Positions 26,052 through 35,334 are shown, counted from the first letter of the stretch. The stretch: 64,000 bases of DNA from Streptomyces lasiicapitis (GCF_014646335.1 NZ_BMNG01000015.1:244256-308255), one strand, 5' to 3'. Numbers and translations are program-made. The notes: generated by a model from the sequence alone, not told the origin.

Positions 26052-28376
26052 GTGTTTCGTTCGAGAACCCTGCGCAGATCCCTGCTCACCGTCGCGACCG
26101 CGGTGACCCTGTGCGCCACGGCCGCCCCACTCGGGATGGCCGACACCCCGTCCGCGTCACCCGACCCGATACGCCCGGCCGCCGCCCCCGCGGGCCCGGC
26201 CGCACCCGATCCGCACGACAGAGCCGACCGCCGCGCCAAGGCGCCCAAGCCCTCCGCCCGCGTCATCCCGGCGCCCGGCGGCCTCACCGACGGCCGCGTC
26301 CCCGGCGCGCGTACACCCAAGCCCAAGCACAAGTCGGCGGCGGCCGGTTGCACCCTCGACGACGTCACCCGGCTGTCCCCGGAAGCCTTCGCGGACTTCC
26401 TCGCCGACCCCGCCGTCACCGCGGAGGGCTGTCTGCGCTCACTGATCTGGACCTGGGACCAGCGCCTCGCCCCGGTCATGTCGGACGCGCACGTCCAGGC
26501 CGTCTCCCGTCGCATCAGCTCGCTCGCCGCGAGCCACGACGGCAAGAACGGCAGCCACCTCCTTGAGATGTTCACCTACCTGCACGCCGTCGCGTACCAC
26601 GACTTCTCCCGCGACGAGATCGACGTGACCGACCCGCCGACCGTCGCCGCCATGCGGGGGGCCATCGACGCCTTCGGCTCGGCCGCCCGTACCTTCGACG
26701 TGACAGCCACCAACGCCGAGACGCTGCGCGAGGCCCTGTACGCGGCGAGCGCGCCCGGCCTGCGCCAGCACCAACTGCCGCTCATCAAGCGGGTCCTGAA
26801 GACCATGGACGCCAACCGGCCGGGCACCCACAAGGACCGCGGCTGGGCCGGGGCCGCGCTCGCCGGCCTCTCCCTGAACTACCTCGGCATCTACCCCGGC
26901 AACAAGGACACCGCCTTCCATGCCGCAGTGACCAAGGACCCCTCCTACCGCGCCGCCTTCAAGGCGTTCGCGGGCCACACCCACCTGAAGGGCACGGACA
27001 ACGCCTGGCTGGTGCGCGACACCCTCCTCGAGTACGGCCGCATGGGCCAGGTCGACACGCTCCGCGCCGAGATCGTCTCGGGCCTCGGCCCGCTGCTCGA
27101 CGTCACATCCCGCAACTTCGGTGCCCTCAGCGCCCCGTGGGCGAAGGTGGCCACCTGGCTGGTCGAGTTCGAGGCCTGCGCCCCGTACAAGGTGTGCCGC
27201 GAGGACATCGAGAAGCTCCTGTTCCCCCGCACGGACAACTACGGCAAGGCGGGCACGGACGGCATCGTGGTGCGCTCCGCGCTCGACCGCGCCACCATCG
27301 ACCAGCTCTACTACGCGAGCAAGCAGGTCAAGGCGCAGTTCCACCGCGTGGTCGGCTCCACGGAACCCCTGGCGGGCGACCCCAACTCCAGCCTGCGCGT
27401 GGTCCTTTACGCCTCCCGCGCCGAGTACGAGAACTTCCAGCCGCTCCTGACCGGCCTGAGCACCGACAACGGCGGCATGTACATCGAGCAGGGCGCCACG
27501 TTCTACACCTACCAGCGCCGCGTCCCCCAGGACTCCTCACTCACCCTCGAAGAGCTGTTCCGGCACGAGTACACGCACTACCTCAACGGCCGCTGGGCCG
27601 TGCCCGGTTTCTTCGGCGAGGGCCCCTGGTACCAGGGCGACCGCACCACGGCGATGGACGAGGGCACCGCCGAGTTCTTCGACGGAGCCACCCGCGACGA
27701 CGGCATCAAGGTCCGCAAGTCCCTGGTCAAGGGCATCATCGCCGACACGGCCAACGGCGGCCCGCGGATGTCCGTGAACCAGATCCTGCACGCCACGTAC
27801 GAAGGCGACGGCTTCCGCTTCTACAACTACGCGGGCACGTTCTTCGAGTACCTGTGGGCCAAGCGTCCCGCGCAGCTCAAGGAGATGTACCGGCTGCTGC
27901 GCGCCAACGACCCGGCGGCCTTCGACGCCTGGCGCAACCGCCTCGGCGGGGACGGCAACCTGCAGCGCGAGTACGACGCGTTCCTCGACGAGCAGATCAA
28001 GAAGGTCGACGACCTGTTCGTGCCGGACACCAAATACGTGCCCGTCGACCAGCTCCGCGCCGGTTCGGCCGACCAGGTCCGCGACTCCATCAAGGCGACG
28101 ACCGGAAGCGCGACGCAGTGCGCCCCCGGCGGCTCGCAGGACCGCCCGGCCTTCGCCTGCACGGGACGCATCACGGCCCGGCTCAGCGACTCGGGCAACA
28201 AGGACCTCGTCTTCAAGGACATGTCCGAGACGGTCGACTACTTCATCCTCGACCGGGCCAAGGGCGGCGAGAACAACCTCACCGACATGAACTGCTCGTT
28301 CGGCGAGGTGGACATCTGGTCCGACGGCAGCGCGGGCTCGGCGGACTTCCGCTGTGAGGGCCCGCTGCGGGGCTGA
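26052..28376 (+). CDS. Secreted M9 family collagenase
   Basis: A 774-residue exported zinc metallopeptidase. The signal peptide spans residues 1-31 (RRSLLTVATAVTLCATAAP), followed by a Pro/Ala-rich propeptide, an M9_N activator domain (about 100-390), then the peptidase domain. The zinc site is HEYTHYLNGRW with the downstream glutamate in MDEGTAEFFDG, as in Vibrio and Clostridium collagenases. A short C-terminal domain (about 680-774) has paired cysteines. GTG 26052 is preceded by GGGAG. It degrades collagen outside the cell; its promoter carries the same tandem operators as the peptide importer, which links the two. Confidence 0.9.
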   Translation: MFRSRTLRRSLLTVATAVTLCATAAPLGMADTPSASPDPIRPAAAPAGPAAPDPHDRADRRAKAPKPSARVIPAPGGLTDGRVPGARTPKPKHKSAAAGCTLDDVTRLSPEAFADFLADPAVTAEGCLRSLIWTWDQRLAPVMSDAHVQAVSRRISSLAASHDGKNGSHLLEMFTYLHAVAYHDFSRDEIDVTDPPTVAAMRGAIDAFGSAARTFDVTATNAETLREALYAASAPGLRQHQLPLIKRVLKTMDANRPGTHKDRGWAGAALAGLSLNYLGIYPGNKDTAFHAAVTKDPSYRAAFKAFAGHTHLKGTDNAWLVRDTLLEYGRMGQVDTLRAEIVSGLGPLLDVTSRNFGALSAPWAKVATWLVEFEACAPYKVCREDIEKLLFPRTDNYGKAGTDGIVVRSALDRATIDQLYYASKQVKAQFHRVVGSTEPLAGDPNSSLRVVLYASRAEYENFQPLLTGLSTDNGGMYIEQGATFYTYQRRVPQDSSLTLEELFRHEYTHYLNGRWAVPGFFGEGPWYQGDRTTAMDEGTAEFFDGATRDDGIKVRKSLVKGIIADTANGGPRMSVNQILHATYEGDGFRFYNYAGTFFEYLWAKRPAQLKEMYRLLRANDPAAFDAWRNRLGGDGNLQREYDAFLDEQIKKVDDLFVPDTKYVPVDQLRAGSADQVRDSIKATTGSATQCAPGGSQDRPAFACTGRITARLSDSGNKDLVFKDMSETVDYFILDRAKGGENNLTDMNCSFGEVDIWSDGSAGSADFRCEGPLRG

Positions 28377-28406
28377 CGTCCCGCGGATCGGGCAAGCAGC
28401 CCGTGC

Positions 28407-28440
28407 GGTGCCGGACCGTGGACGGCCACGGTCCGGCACC
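28407..28440. terminator. Bidirectional terminator between collagenase and S1 protease
   Basis: Perfect 15-base arms (GGTGCCGGACCGTGG and complement) with a 4-base ACGG loop, ending 6 bases before the convergent protease stop at 28446. Confidence 0.8.
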
Positions 28441-28445
28441 ACCGG

Positions 28446-29618
28446 CTAGGGGCGGTTGTCCACCAGGTCCTGGATCTGCGGATAGATCTTGTCCATGCGG
28501 GTGCCCACGTTGTGCGGGCAGGAGCCGCCCCAGTGCAGGGCGATCACCTTGTGGGACGAGCCGGCAAGGACCGGGGAGCCGGAGTTGCCGCCCGAGGTGT
28601 CGCAGGAGTACCCGACGTCCTCGGTGCCGAGCTGGGGGTTCCGCACTCCGCAGAACGCTCCGCCGTCACTCTCCTCGTAGATCGATATGCGCTTCGGCTT
28701 GGTGTCGCCGTGGCCCGCGATGTAGGCCCGCTCGTTGGCGATCGGGGCGCGGGTCTCCAGGAACAGGGTGCCGAACTGGGCGATCTGGTCGAAGTTGTCC
28801 ACGCTGAACAGCGAGAAGTCGAGCGCCGGCGAGGTGCGGAGCAGGGCGTTGGCGCCGACCTTGGTGCCGGGACGCGGGTTGTTGCCGCCGCAGGTGGCGC
28901 AGTCGTAGTCGAACTGCACCTCCATGGTGTCGAGTTCGGCCTGATTCTTCACGCAGTGGTTGTTGCTCATCATGTGGTTGCCCCGGCCCACGCGCCAGGC
29001 CGTGCACCAGCCGCCGCCGTTCTTGAGCATGCGGGCCACTCCGCGCGAGGCGGCGTACTGCGCGGGATGGCTGGTGCGGTAGCAGACCGCGTCACGGCGG
29101 CCGTCGGCGCCGCACACGCTGCGCGGGTTGTTGGCGGTGATCTCCGCCTCGCTGTAGCCGCGCCAGTAGCGGTCGATCGAGGCCTGCGAACCCCGCTTTC
29201 CGCGGGTGTGCAGGGTGACCACGGCGGTGTCGCCGTCGACCGACATCGCGGCGAAGCCGGTGCGGCCGTGCCGGGTGAAGCTCGCGTCGCCGCGCGCGGC
29301 GGCCTTGAGCGTCGGATCGGAGTGGTACGTGTGCACCTCGCGTCCGGTCGGGTCCGCCACCGTCACGGAGTCGCCGGGGGCGAGCTTCAGCCGGGCGAAG
29401 TGCACTTTGACGTACGCCGCTCCGCGGTGCCGGATCTCCTGCCGGGCCGGGTTGCCGGCGGATCCGAGCTCGAGATCGACCGCCTTCTCCTCGCCGACGG
29501 TGGGGATCGGGGCGGGCTGGGCGCGGGGCGGCGCGGATTCGCCCGCCGCCGTCGGGGCGACCGGAACCAGGATGGTCGTGGCCACTAGAGCGGCGGCCAC
29601 GATGATGCGTCTCAACAC
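28446..29618 (-). CDS. Secreted trypsin-fold serine protease (lysyl-endopeptidase-like)
   Basis: A 390-residue exported protein. The signal peptide is at residues 1-25 (RRIIVAAALVATTILVPVAP). After a propeptide/PPC-like N-terminal domain the S1 domain has catalytic His in MSNNHCV, Asp in SPALDFSLFS and Ser in CDTSGGNSGSPV. Several cysteines (CATCGG, CGV, CSC) suggest disulfides. GTG 29618 follows AGGAGG exactly; the frame upstream is not used. It is convergent with the collagenase and could assist protein digestion, but its promoter lacks the regulon operator. Confidence 0.87.
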   Translation of the reverse strand: MLRRIIVAAALVATTILVPVAPTAAGESAPPRAQPAPIPTVGEEKAVDLELGSAGNPARQEIRHRGAAYVKVHFARLKLAPGDSVTVADPTGREVHTYHSDPTLKAAARGDASFTRHGRTGFAAMSVDGDTAVVTLHTRGKRGSQASIDRYWRGYSEAEITANNPRSVCGADGRRDAVCYRTSHPAQYAASRGVARMLKNGGGWCTAWRVGRGNHMMSNNHCVKNQAELDTMEVQFDYDCATCGGNNPRPGTKVGANALLRTSPALDFSLFSVDNFDQIAQFGTLFLETRAPIANERAYIAGHGDTKPKRISIYEESDGGAFCGVRNPQLGTEDVGYSCDTSGGNSGSPVLAGSSHKVIALHWGGSCPHNVGTRMDKIYPQIQDLVDNRP

Positions 29619-29814
29619 GGGTACCTCCTCGGTGGGTTGGCCCGAAGCGGACCGCTGCGCGGTAACGCGCGACCGCTTCGACGCACCAAGAAGAATAGGT
29701 GTGGACATGACAATCCGTGAGGGGTGTACCGGCCAGCGCCCCCCCCGAGGGAACGTCTTCTCGGGGGCCCAGTGTGGCTGGGCCGCCCGAGCTCCTCGGC
29801 ACCGCTGCCACGAA

Positions 29815-30417
29815 CTAGGCCGCGGGCTTCGCCCCTTGAGGCGGGTCGGCCCGCCACTCGGCGGCGATGCCCCGGATCAGGGGCGGGTAGACGAACAGGT
29901 GCCGGAACGGCGCGATCGCGGCCATGTAGGCCTTCCCGAACAGGCCGTTGGGCTTGACCAACACCGCCATCTGGCCGCGGTAGCCGCCCGCACCGTCCGG
30001 GACCCAGCCCAGGTGCATCACCCCGTGCATGGTCCGGTTGCTGATCTCCGACGCCCACTCGTTGTCCGTCAGGAAGACCGAGCGGAAGGGCAGGCTGCCG
30101 AACTGCGGCCCGGCGGGACCGTCGCGCAGATCGTCCGGCAGCCGGTCCCGCAGTGTGGCCACCCGGGAGCCGACGCCGGAGCCGGGCTTGTCCCAGCCGA
30201 ACAGCTTCCCGAGCTTCCAGCGGATCGCGAAGAGCGCGCGGGCGATCCGGGACGGGTTGTCGGACGTGTCGCCCCGGGTGGTCTGCCGCACCAGGTGCGG
30301 GAAGTCGTCGGGGCCGCCCGGCGTCGGCAGCGCCCACACGTCGTAGAGACGGAAGTCGGGCGTGATCTCGTGGATCCGCCAGGGCAGGGACGTGTGCGCG
30401 GAGTTGGGAAGCCTCAT
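29815..30417 (-). CDS. DUF2867 family protein
   Basis: A 200-residue protein beginning MRLPNSAHTSLPWRIHEITP, with the conserved GVMHLGWVPDG and QMAVLVKPNGLFGKAYMAAI blocks near the C-terminus. The family is of unknown function and resembles START/SRPBCC-like folds in size and pattern. It is the downstream partner in a tetR-DUF2867 operon (30 bases apart). A truncated relative lies at 5687-5890. Confidence 0.8.
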   Translation of the reverse strand: MRLPNSAHTSLPWRIHEITPDFRLYDVWALPTPGGPDDFPHLVRQTTRGDTSDNPSRIARALFAIRWKLGKLFGWDKPGSGVGSRVATLRDRLPDDLRDGPAGPQFGSLPFRSVFLTDNEWASEISNRTMHGVMHLGWVPDGAGGYRGQMAVLVKPNGLFGKAYMAAIAPFRHLFVYPPLIRGIAAEWRADPPQGAKPAA

Positions 30418-30447
30418 GCGTGGAACCTCCGTCTGCTCGGTTTCGGG

Positions 30448-31050
30448 TTACGACGGGGGAGTGAGTCCCAGTACGCCCGCGACGGCGCGCGCCGCGAACA
30501 GCTCGTCGTCAGGGGCCTGGCCGGCCAGCGCGATCACGGTCCCCTCGAGCGCGCCGACGAAGGCGAGCGCGAGGGCCCTGGTCGGCCGGCCGGGCGGTAT
30601 CGTGCCCGCCGCGCGCCCGGCGTCGATGAGGCCGGCGCAGCGGGTGAGGAGCGTCTCGTAGTTCCGCTCGACCTCGCGCCCGACGGGATGGTCCTGCCCG
30701 CTGAACTCAAGGCGCAGCGCGATCGGTACGCGCGCCACGTCACGCCGGCAGAAGACCGCGTGGCCGCGCGCGAGGGTGAGCAGCGCCGCCACGGGCTCCG
30801 GCTCCTGCTCGACGTGACGCGCCACCTCGTGCCAGTAGGTCTCGCGGAACCACGCGCACACGGCCAGGGCCAGGTCCTGCTTGTCCTTGAACTGGTGGTA
30901 GAGCGCACCGCGCGTGTATCCGGCCTCGCGGGCCACCTGCTCCAGCTTGAGATGGCCGTATCCGTGGCGGGACAGGCCGCGTGCGGCCGATTCGAGCAGC
31001 GCGGTGCGCGAGCGCGCGCTGCGATCGGCCTGGGTGGCGCGGGTCCGCAT
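30448..31050 (-). CDS. TetR family regulator of the DUF2867 operon
   Basis: A 200-residue repressor. The helix-turn-helix (about 10-56) contains GYGHLKLEQVAREAGYTRGA and LYHQFKDKQDL. The C-terminal domain resembles TetR_C_6/AcrR types. ATG 31050 (GCGGAG upstream) is chosen over two upstream starts (31074, 31140) because the family begins close to the HTH. Co-transcribed with DUF2867; a dyad at 31131-31148 before the gene is a likely operator. Confidence 0.83.
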   Translation of the reverse strand: MRTRATQADRSARSRTALLESAARGLSRHGYGHLKLEQVAREAGYTRGALYHQFKDKQDLALAVCAWFRETYWHEVARHVEQEPEPVAALLTLARGHAVFCRRDVARVPIALRLEFSGQDHPVGREVERNYETLLTRCAGLIDAGRAAGTIPPGRPTRALALAFVGALEGTVIALAGQAPDDELFAARAVAGVLGLTPPS

Positions 31051-31130
31051 GGCTGCTCCGCTCGGTCGTCGCATCGAATGGTCGAAGTCCTGCTGTACGG
31101 AGGTCAGTTGCCCGTCCGTCGACAGCAATC

Positions 31131-31148
31131 GTACATGCATGTGTGTAT
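31131..31148. promoter_or_regulatory. Probable TetR operator upstream of tetR-DUF2867
   Basis: GTACATGCATGTGTGTAT is an imperfect dyad with TACA and TGTA ends, about 80 bases before the regulator start. The surrounding DNA is unusually AT-rich (TGTGTATGTTTTTGG), as at a promoter. Confidence 0.5.
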
Positions 31149-31192
31149 GTTTTTGGTGCCGCGATCAGCATGCCGAGCTCGAACGGTCGTAC

Positions 31193-31717
31193 CTAGCCGC
31201 CTGGCCGTCGCACCATGTAGACGTCGACAGGGTCCTCGGCCTCCACGGTGAACCCGTGACGCTCGTACAACCGCTGGGCGGCGCTGCCCTGCAGGACGTT
31301 CAGGCGGACGAGCAGGCCGTCGGCATCGGTCCGGCCAAGCAAGGTGCGCAGGACGGCCGAGCCGAGCCCCCGGCCCTGGACGTCGGGGGTGAGGTAGAAG
31401 TGCTCCAGCCGCCGCCCGTCCTCCGCCGGCCGCAAGGTGACGCAGCCCGCGAAGGCGTCGTCGGCCGAGACGACGGAGGTGTGCTCGGGGGAGAAGGAAT
31501 CCCGCAGCCGCTGCCGGACCCGGTGCTCGTCGAACCGGCCGAGACGCTCCAGGTCTCGGCGCAGCACCGTCGCCCGCAGCTCAGCGATCGCCTCGACGTC
31601 CGTCGGTGCGGCGGGGCGCATGGCCCATTGCACGCACCGGTCCGCCTGGAAGCCGGGTACCGGCTGGGGCATCGGTATCGCGTCCGACTCCGTACTCGCA
31701 CTTGTATGCGCATTCAC
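31193..31717 (-). CDS. GNAT family N-acetyltransferase
   Basis: A protein of up to 174 residues. The acetyl-CoA loop QGRGLGSAVLRTLLGR follows the beta-4 strand EHFYLTPDV; the end LYERHGFTVEAEDPVDVYMV is typical. The domain itself begins at MRPAAPTDVEAIAEL (ATG 31621), so starts at 31672 or 31621 are possible. The acetyl acceptor is unknown. Confidence 0.8.
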   Translation of the reverse strand: MNAHTSASTESDAIPMPQPVPGFQADRCVQWAMRPAAPTDVEAIAELRATVLRRDLERLGRFDEHRVRQRLRDSFSPEHTSVVSADDAFAGCVTLRPAEDGRRLEHFYLTPDVQGRGLGSAVLRTLLGRTDADGLLVRLNVLQGSAAQRLYERHGFTVEAEDPVDVYMVRRPGG

Positions 31718-31879
31718 GGCGGGAGTATGCCAGCGGGCTGCGGCCTGGCCCGGACCGGACCGGGTGTACGGGTAGTGCGGATGATCATCTTTTGAGTAAT
31801 GTGCACCACCACCGGAAACCGGACAGCAGTTCGCGCACTGTCATGGAGTGAGGGCGGCGCGCAGGACAAGGGCCTGAAA

Positions 31880-32737
31880 GTGAGCACACAGATGCAGCCG
31901 ACCTTCGTATTGGTTCATGGAGCCTTCGCGAACTCCTTCTCCTTCGCGCCGCTCCAGGCCGAACTCGGCCTCCTCGGCCACCGTTCGGTCGCGGTCGACC
32001 TGCCCGGCCACGGCTTCGCGGCGACGTACACCCGCGCCTACCAGACGCCGCAGGACCCCGAGGGGCTGGCCGCCGCGCCCGGCTCGATCAAGGGCGTCAC
32101 GCTCGCGGACAACGTCGCGCACCTGATCGGGATCCTGGAGCGGGCCAAGCAGAACGGTCCCGTGGTACTCGTCTCGCACAGCCGCGGCGGCATCACGGCG
32201 ACCGCCGCGGCCAACGCGCGCCCCGACCTCATCGACCGCATCGTCTACGTCTCCGCCTGGTGCCCGGTCCTCCTCGACGTCGGCGACTACTACGCCGAGC
32301 CCGAGATGGCCACGGTCGACGCCGCCTCCCTGGCCCTGGCGATGGCCGGGAACCCGGCCGAACTCGGCCTGCTCCGCGTCAACTTCCGCACCGCGGACCC
32401 CGACGCCCTGGCGGCGTTCAAGGCGGCCTTCCTCGCCGACGGCACCGACGAGGAGTTCCTGACCTTCCTCAACACCTTCCAGCCCGACGAGAACCTGGAC
32501 GTCGGCACCTCCGCCGACCGGGCGCAGGCCGAGACCTGGGGCCGCATCCCGAAGACCTACGTGCGCCTCGCCGACGACACGAGCATGCCGCTCGCCCTGC
32601 AGGACCGGCTGATCCGCGAGGGCGACGAGCTCACGCCGGACAACCCCTACGACGTCCGCACCCTCGCGGGCAGCCACCTGAAGTGGCTGGTCGACCCGGC
32701 ACCGGCGGCCCGCGTCCTGGGTGAACTGGCCATGTAG
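31880..32737 (+). CDS. Alpha/beta hydrolase (esterase-like)
   Basis: A 285-residue hydrolase. FVLVHGAFANSFSFAPL carries the oxyanion region, VAVDLPGHGF the next strand and VLVSHSRGG the nucleophile Ser (about 101). The late GSHLKWLVDP gives the His. The pattern is that of the EstA/salicylate esterase-like group. GTG 31880 has AAGGG upstream; an ATG four codons later is possible. No signal peptide. The substrate is unknown. Confidence 0.82.
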   Translation: MSTQMQPTFVLVHGAFANSFSFAPLQAELGLLGHRSVAVDLPGHGFAATYTRAYQTPQDPEGLAAAPGSIKGVTLADNVAHLIGILERAKQNGPVVLVSHSRGGITATAAANARPDLIDRIVYVSAWCPVLLDVGDYYAEPEMATVDAASLALAMAGNPAELGLLRVNFRTADPDALAAFKAAFLADGTDEEFLTFLNTFQPDENLDVGTSADRAQAETWGRIPKTYVRLADDTSMPLALQDRLIREGDELTPDNPYDVRTLAGSHLKWLVDPAPAARVLGELAM

Positions 32738-32852
32738 GGGCAGTTTGTGGGCGAAACCCGCCTTTTGTATTCCCGTGCGCTGCTCGCGGGTAGGAAGGAG
32801 CTCATGTTTCTTTCTTGCGGGCAGGGTGGTTCCGACGGGCACGGGAGCAGCC

Positions 32853-34148
32853 ATGGTCAGTAGGCGGCATGTGCTGGCGGCGCCCGTCGGGGCGGCGGCC
32901 GTCGCGGCACTGGGTGTGCCTGCCGGGGCGGCCCCCTCTGGCGTGGCGGGGGAGCCGCCGGTCGGCGTGGACGGGCGGCCGGACTGGGGCGCGGTGCGGG
33001 CGCAGTTCCGGCTGGAGCCCGGCTGGGTCAATCTGGCGACGTTCTATCTGGCGCCGCAACCGCGCGTGGTGCGTGCGGCGGTGGAGCACCTGTGCCGGCA
33101 GATCGACGCCAACCCGCTGTCGGTCACCGTGGGCCTTTCCCTGCCCGACGGCCCGACCGGGTGGCCGCGGGTCAGGGCCGCCCTGGCCGACTACCTGGGG
33201 GCGCGGCCCGAGCACCTCGCGATGACCACCAGCACTACCGTCGGCCTGGGCGTGGTCTACAACGGGGTGCGCACCAAGCCCGGTCAGGAGTACGTGCTGA
33301 GCGGCAACGACCACCACTCCCACGTGGAAGCCGCCCGGCTTGCAGCGGACAAGCACGGTGCCCGAGTGCGGCTGTGCTCGTGGTTCCACGACCCGGCACA
33401 GGCCACCGCCGAGGAGATCACACGCACGATCCGCGAGCAGATCCGTCCCGACACCAGGGTCCTTGGCGTCACCTGGGTGCAGTCCAGCACCGGGCTGCGG
33501 ATGCCGGTGCGTCAGATCGCCGAGGTCGTACGGAAGGCCAATGAGGGCCGCGCAGAAGCCGACCGCTGTCTCCTGGTCGTCGACGGGGTGCACGGACTGG
33601 CCGCCGTCGACGACGACGGGGCACGTATGGGAGCCGACATCCTGGTCGCCGGAACGCACAAATGGCTGTTCGGGCCCCGCGGCACCGGACTGGTGTGCGT
33701 GTCTCCCCAGACGCTCGACCAAGTGCGGCCGACGTTCGCGAGCTTCATGCAGGGCGGTGGGGCGGCGCCCCTGTCCCCGGGCGGCTTCCTGGCCTTCGAG
33801 CACGCCTTCGCCCTTCCGGTGTCCGTCGCCTTCCACCAGGCGCTCGGCCGGGCCCGTGTCGCCGGCCGCATCACCGAACTCTCCACCCGGGCCAAGCGAG
33901 GTCTGGCCCGCATCCCGGGCGTGACGCTGCACACGCCTTCGGCACCCGAGATGTCCGCGGGCATCACCTGCTTCAGCGTGCGCGGCCGCGGCCACGAAGA
34001 GGTCGTGGCGCTCGCCGCCGAGCGAAAGGTCAGGCTGTCCCACGCGTCCAACCTCGACCGCCCGTACCCGCGCATGGGCACCGGCATCATGAACTCACCC
34101 GACGACGTCGACACCGCGCTGACGGCGATCGCCGACATCGCCCGCTGA
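32853..34148 (+). CDS. Tat-exported class V aminotransferase-like PLP protein
   Basis: A 431-residue PLP-dependent fold I protein of aminotransferase class V (isopenicillin-N-epimerase/cysteine-desulfurase-like). The PLP lysine lies in VAGTHKWLFGPRGTG, the cofactor Asp in LLVVDGVHGL and the substrate end RLSHASNLDRPYPRMGTG. The N-terminus is a twin-arginine leader (VSRRHVLAAPVGAAAVAALG, cleavage after GAA). ATG 32853 follows GGGAG. Export of a folded PLP enzyme fits the Tat route. The reaction is not known; no obvious partner gene is adjacent. Confidence 0.8.
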   Translation: MVSRRHVLAAPVGAAAVAALGVPAGAAPSGVAGEPPVGVDGRPDWGAVRAQFRLEPGWVNLATFYLAPQPRVVRAAVEHLCRQIDANPLSVTVGLSLPDGPTGWPRVRAALADYLGARPEHLAMTTSTTVGLGVVYNGVRTKPGQEYVLSGNDHHSHVEAARLAADKHGARVRLCSWFHDPAQATAEEITRTIREQIRPDTRVLGVTWVQSSTGLRMPVRQIAEVVRKANEGRAEADRCLLVVDGVHGLAAVDDDGARMGADILVAGTHKWLFGPRGTGLVCVSPQTLDQVRPTFASFMQGGGAAPLSPGGFLAFEHAFALPVSVAFHQALGRARVAGRITELSTRAKRGLARIPGVTLHTPSAPEMSAGITCFSVRGRGHEEVVALAAERKVRLSHASNLDRPYPRMGTGIMNSPDDVDTALTAIADIAR

Positions 34149-34207
34149 ACCGTCGGCAGTGGGTCCCCTCCAATCCGCGCCCTGACCGGAGTTGTCAGTG
34201 GCCGTTG

Positions 34208-34261
34208 CGACGATGGACGCATGACCTCCACGATCGACGATGGACGGACAACCTCCACGAT
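34208..34261 (+). repeat. Tandem 27-base duplication over the start of the amino-acid dehydrogenase gene
   Basis: Units 34208-34234 and 34235-34261 match at 24 of 27 bases. The first contains the ATG at 34221; the second has ACA there. The duplication adds a repeated TSTI peptide to the N-terminus (MTSTIDDGRTTSTIF). Confidence 0.8.
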
Positions 34262-35273
34262 CTTCGACCGGCTCCGGTCCGGCGGCTTCGAGCAGGCACT
34301 GTTCAACCACGACGCGCAGACCGGGCTGCGTTCCCTCGTCCTCATCCACGACACCACGCTCGGCCCCGCCCTCGGCGGCGTCCGCATGCACCCGTACGAG
34401 ACCGAGACCGCCGCCCTCGAAGACGGCCTGAGGCTCGCGGAGGCCATGACCCTCAAGGCCGCGGCCGCGGGCCTCGCTCTCGGCGGCGGCTGGAGCGTCG
34501 TCATCGGCGACCCCGCACACGACAAGACCGAGGCGCTGCTGCGCGCCCACGGCCGCTTCGTCGCCACCCTCGGCGGGCGCTTCATCCCCGTCAACGACGT
34601 GGGCACCACGCAGGCCGACCTGAAGGTGATCGGCACCGAAGCCGCACCGGTCTGCGCCGACGGCGATCCCTCGCCGATGACGGCGCTCGGTGTCCTCGAA
34701 GGGATACGGGCGTGCCTCCGCGCCACCGGCGGCGACGGGAGCCTGCGGGGCGTGCGGGTGTGCGTCCAGGGCGCGGGCAACGTGGGCGCCGCCCTCGCCC
34801 GCCTCCTGGCGGCGGAGTCCGCGGAGCTGCTGGTGTCCGACATCGACCCGCGACGGGCCGCCGCCGTCGCCCGAGCCGTCGGAGCACGCGTCGTCGACCC
34901 CGCGACCGCCGCGATCACCGAGTGCGACGTCCTCGCCCCCTGCGCCCTCGGAGGCGTCGTCAACGACCGTACGCTGCCCGAGCTGCGCTGCCGGATCATC
35001 GCGGGCGGCGCGAACAACGTACTCGCCGCCCCCGAGCACGCCGCCGCGCTGGAGGCCCGCGGAATCCTCTACGCGCCCGACTTCTGCGTCAACGCGGGCG
35101 GCCTGGTCTTCCTCGAGGAACGGCTCCTCGGCCACGACGACGCCCGAGCCGAGCACCGGGTCCGCCAGGTCGGCGAGCGCGTCGCCACGGTCATCGAGCA
35201 CGCGCGCCGCTCCGGCGTACCCCCGACGGAGGCCGCGCTCACGCAGGCGAGGGCACGACTCCGCGCACGCTGA
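34221..35273 (+). CDS. Leu/Val/Phe dehydrogenase homologue with catalytic Lys replaced by Trp
   Basis: A 350-residue member of the Glu/Leu/Phe/Val dehydrogenase family. The N-terminal dimerisation and catalytic domain has LGPALGGVRM and the substrate-binding lysine in MTLKAAAAG (K79), but the glycine-rich motif, normally GGGK, reads LALGGGWSVVIGDP: W91 stands where the catalytic lysine should be. The Asp of NDVGTT is kept. The NAD fold has VQGAGNVGAALARLL. Without that lysine ordinary oxidative deamination is doubtful. It may be inactive or do altered chemistry. The start lies in a tandem duplication. Confidence 0.85.
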   Translation: MTSTIDDGRTTSTIFDRLRSGGFEQALFNHDAQTGLRSLVLIHDTTLGPALGGVRMHPYETETAALEDGLRLAEAMTLKAAAAGLALGGGWSVVIGDPAHDKTEALLRAHGRFVATLGGRFIPVNDVGTTQADLKVIGTEAAPVCADGDPSPMTALGVLEGIRACLRATGGDGSLRGVRVCVQGAGNVGAALARLLAAESAELLVSDIDPRRAAAVARAVGARVVDPATAAITECDVLAPCALGGVVNDRTLPELRCRIIAGGANNVLAAPEHAAALEARGILYAPDFCVNAGGLVFLEERLLGHDDARAEHRVRQVGERVATVIEHARRSGVPPTEAALTQARARLRAR

Positions 35274-35334
35274 CGTGCCCCGTCCCTTCGCGAGGCGGCC
35301 AACTGGCAGTCAGCCCAGGTCAATTGGCGTACGA

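Noticed and set aside
28446..29618. Trypsin-fold protease as a member of the collagen regulon
   Set aside because: It is convergent with the collagenase, but no match to the operator is seen before its start.
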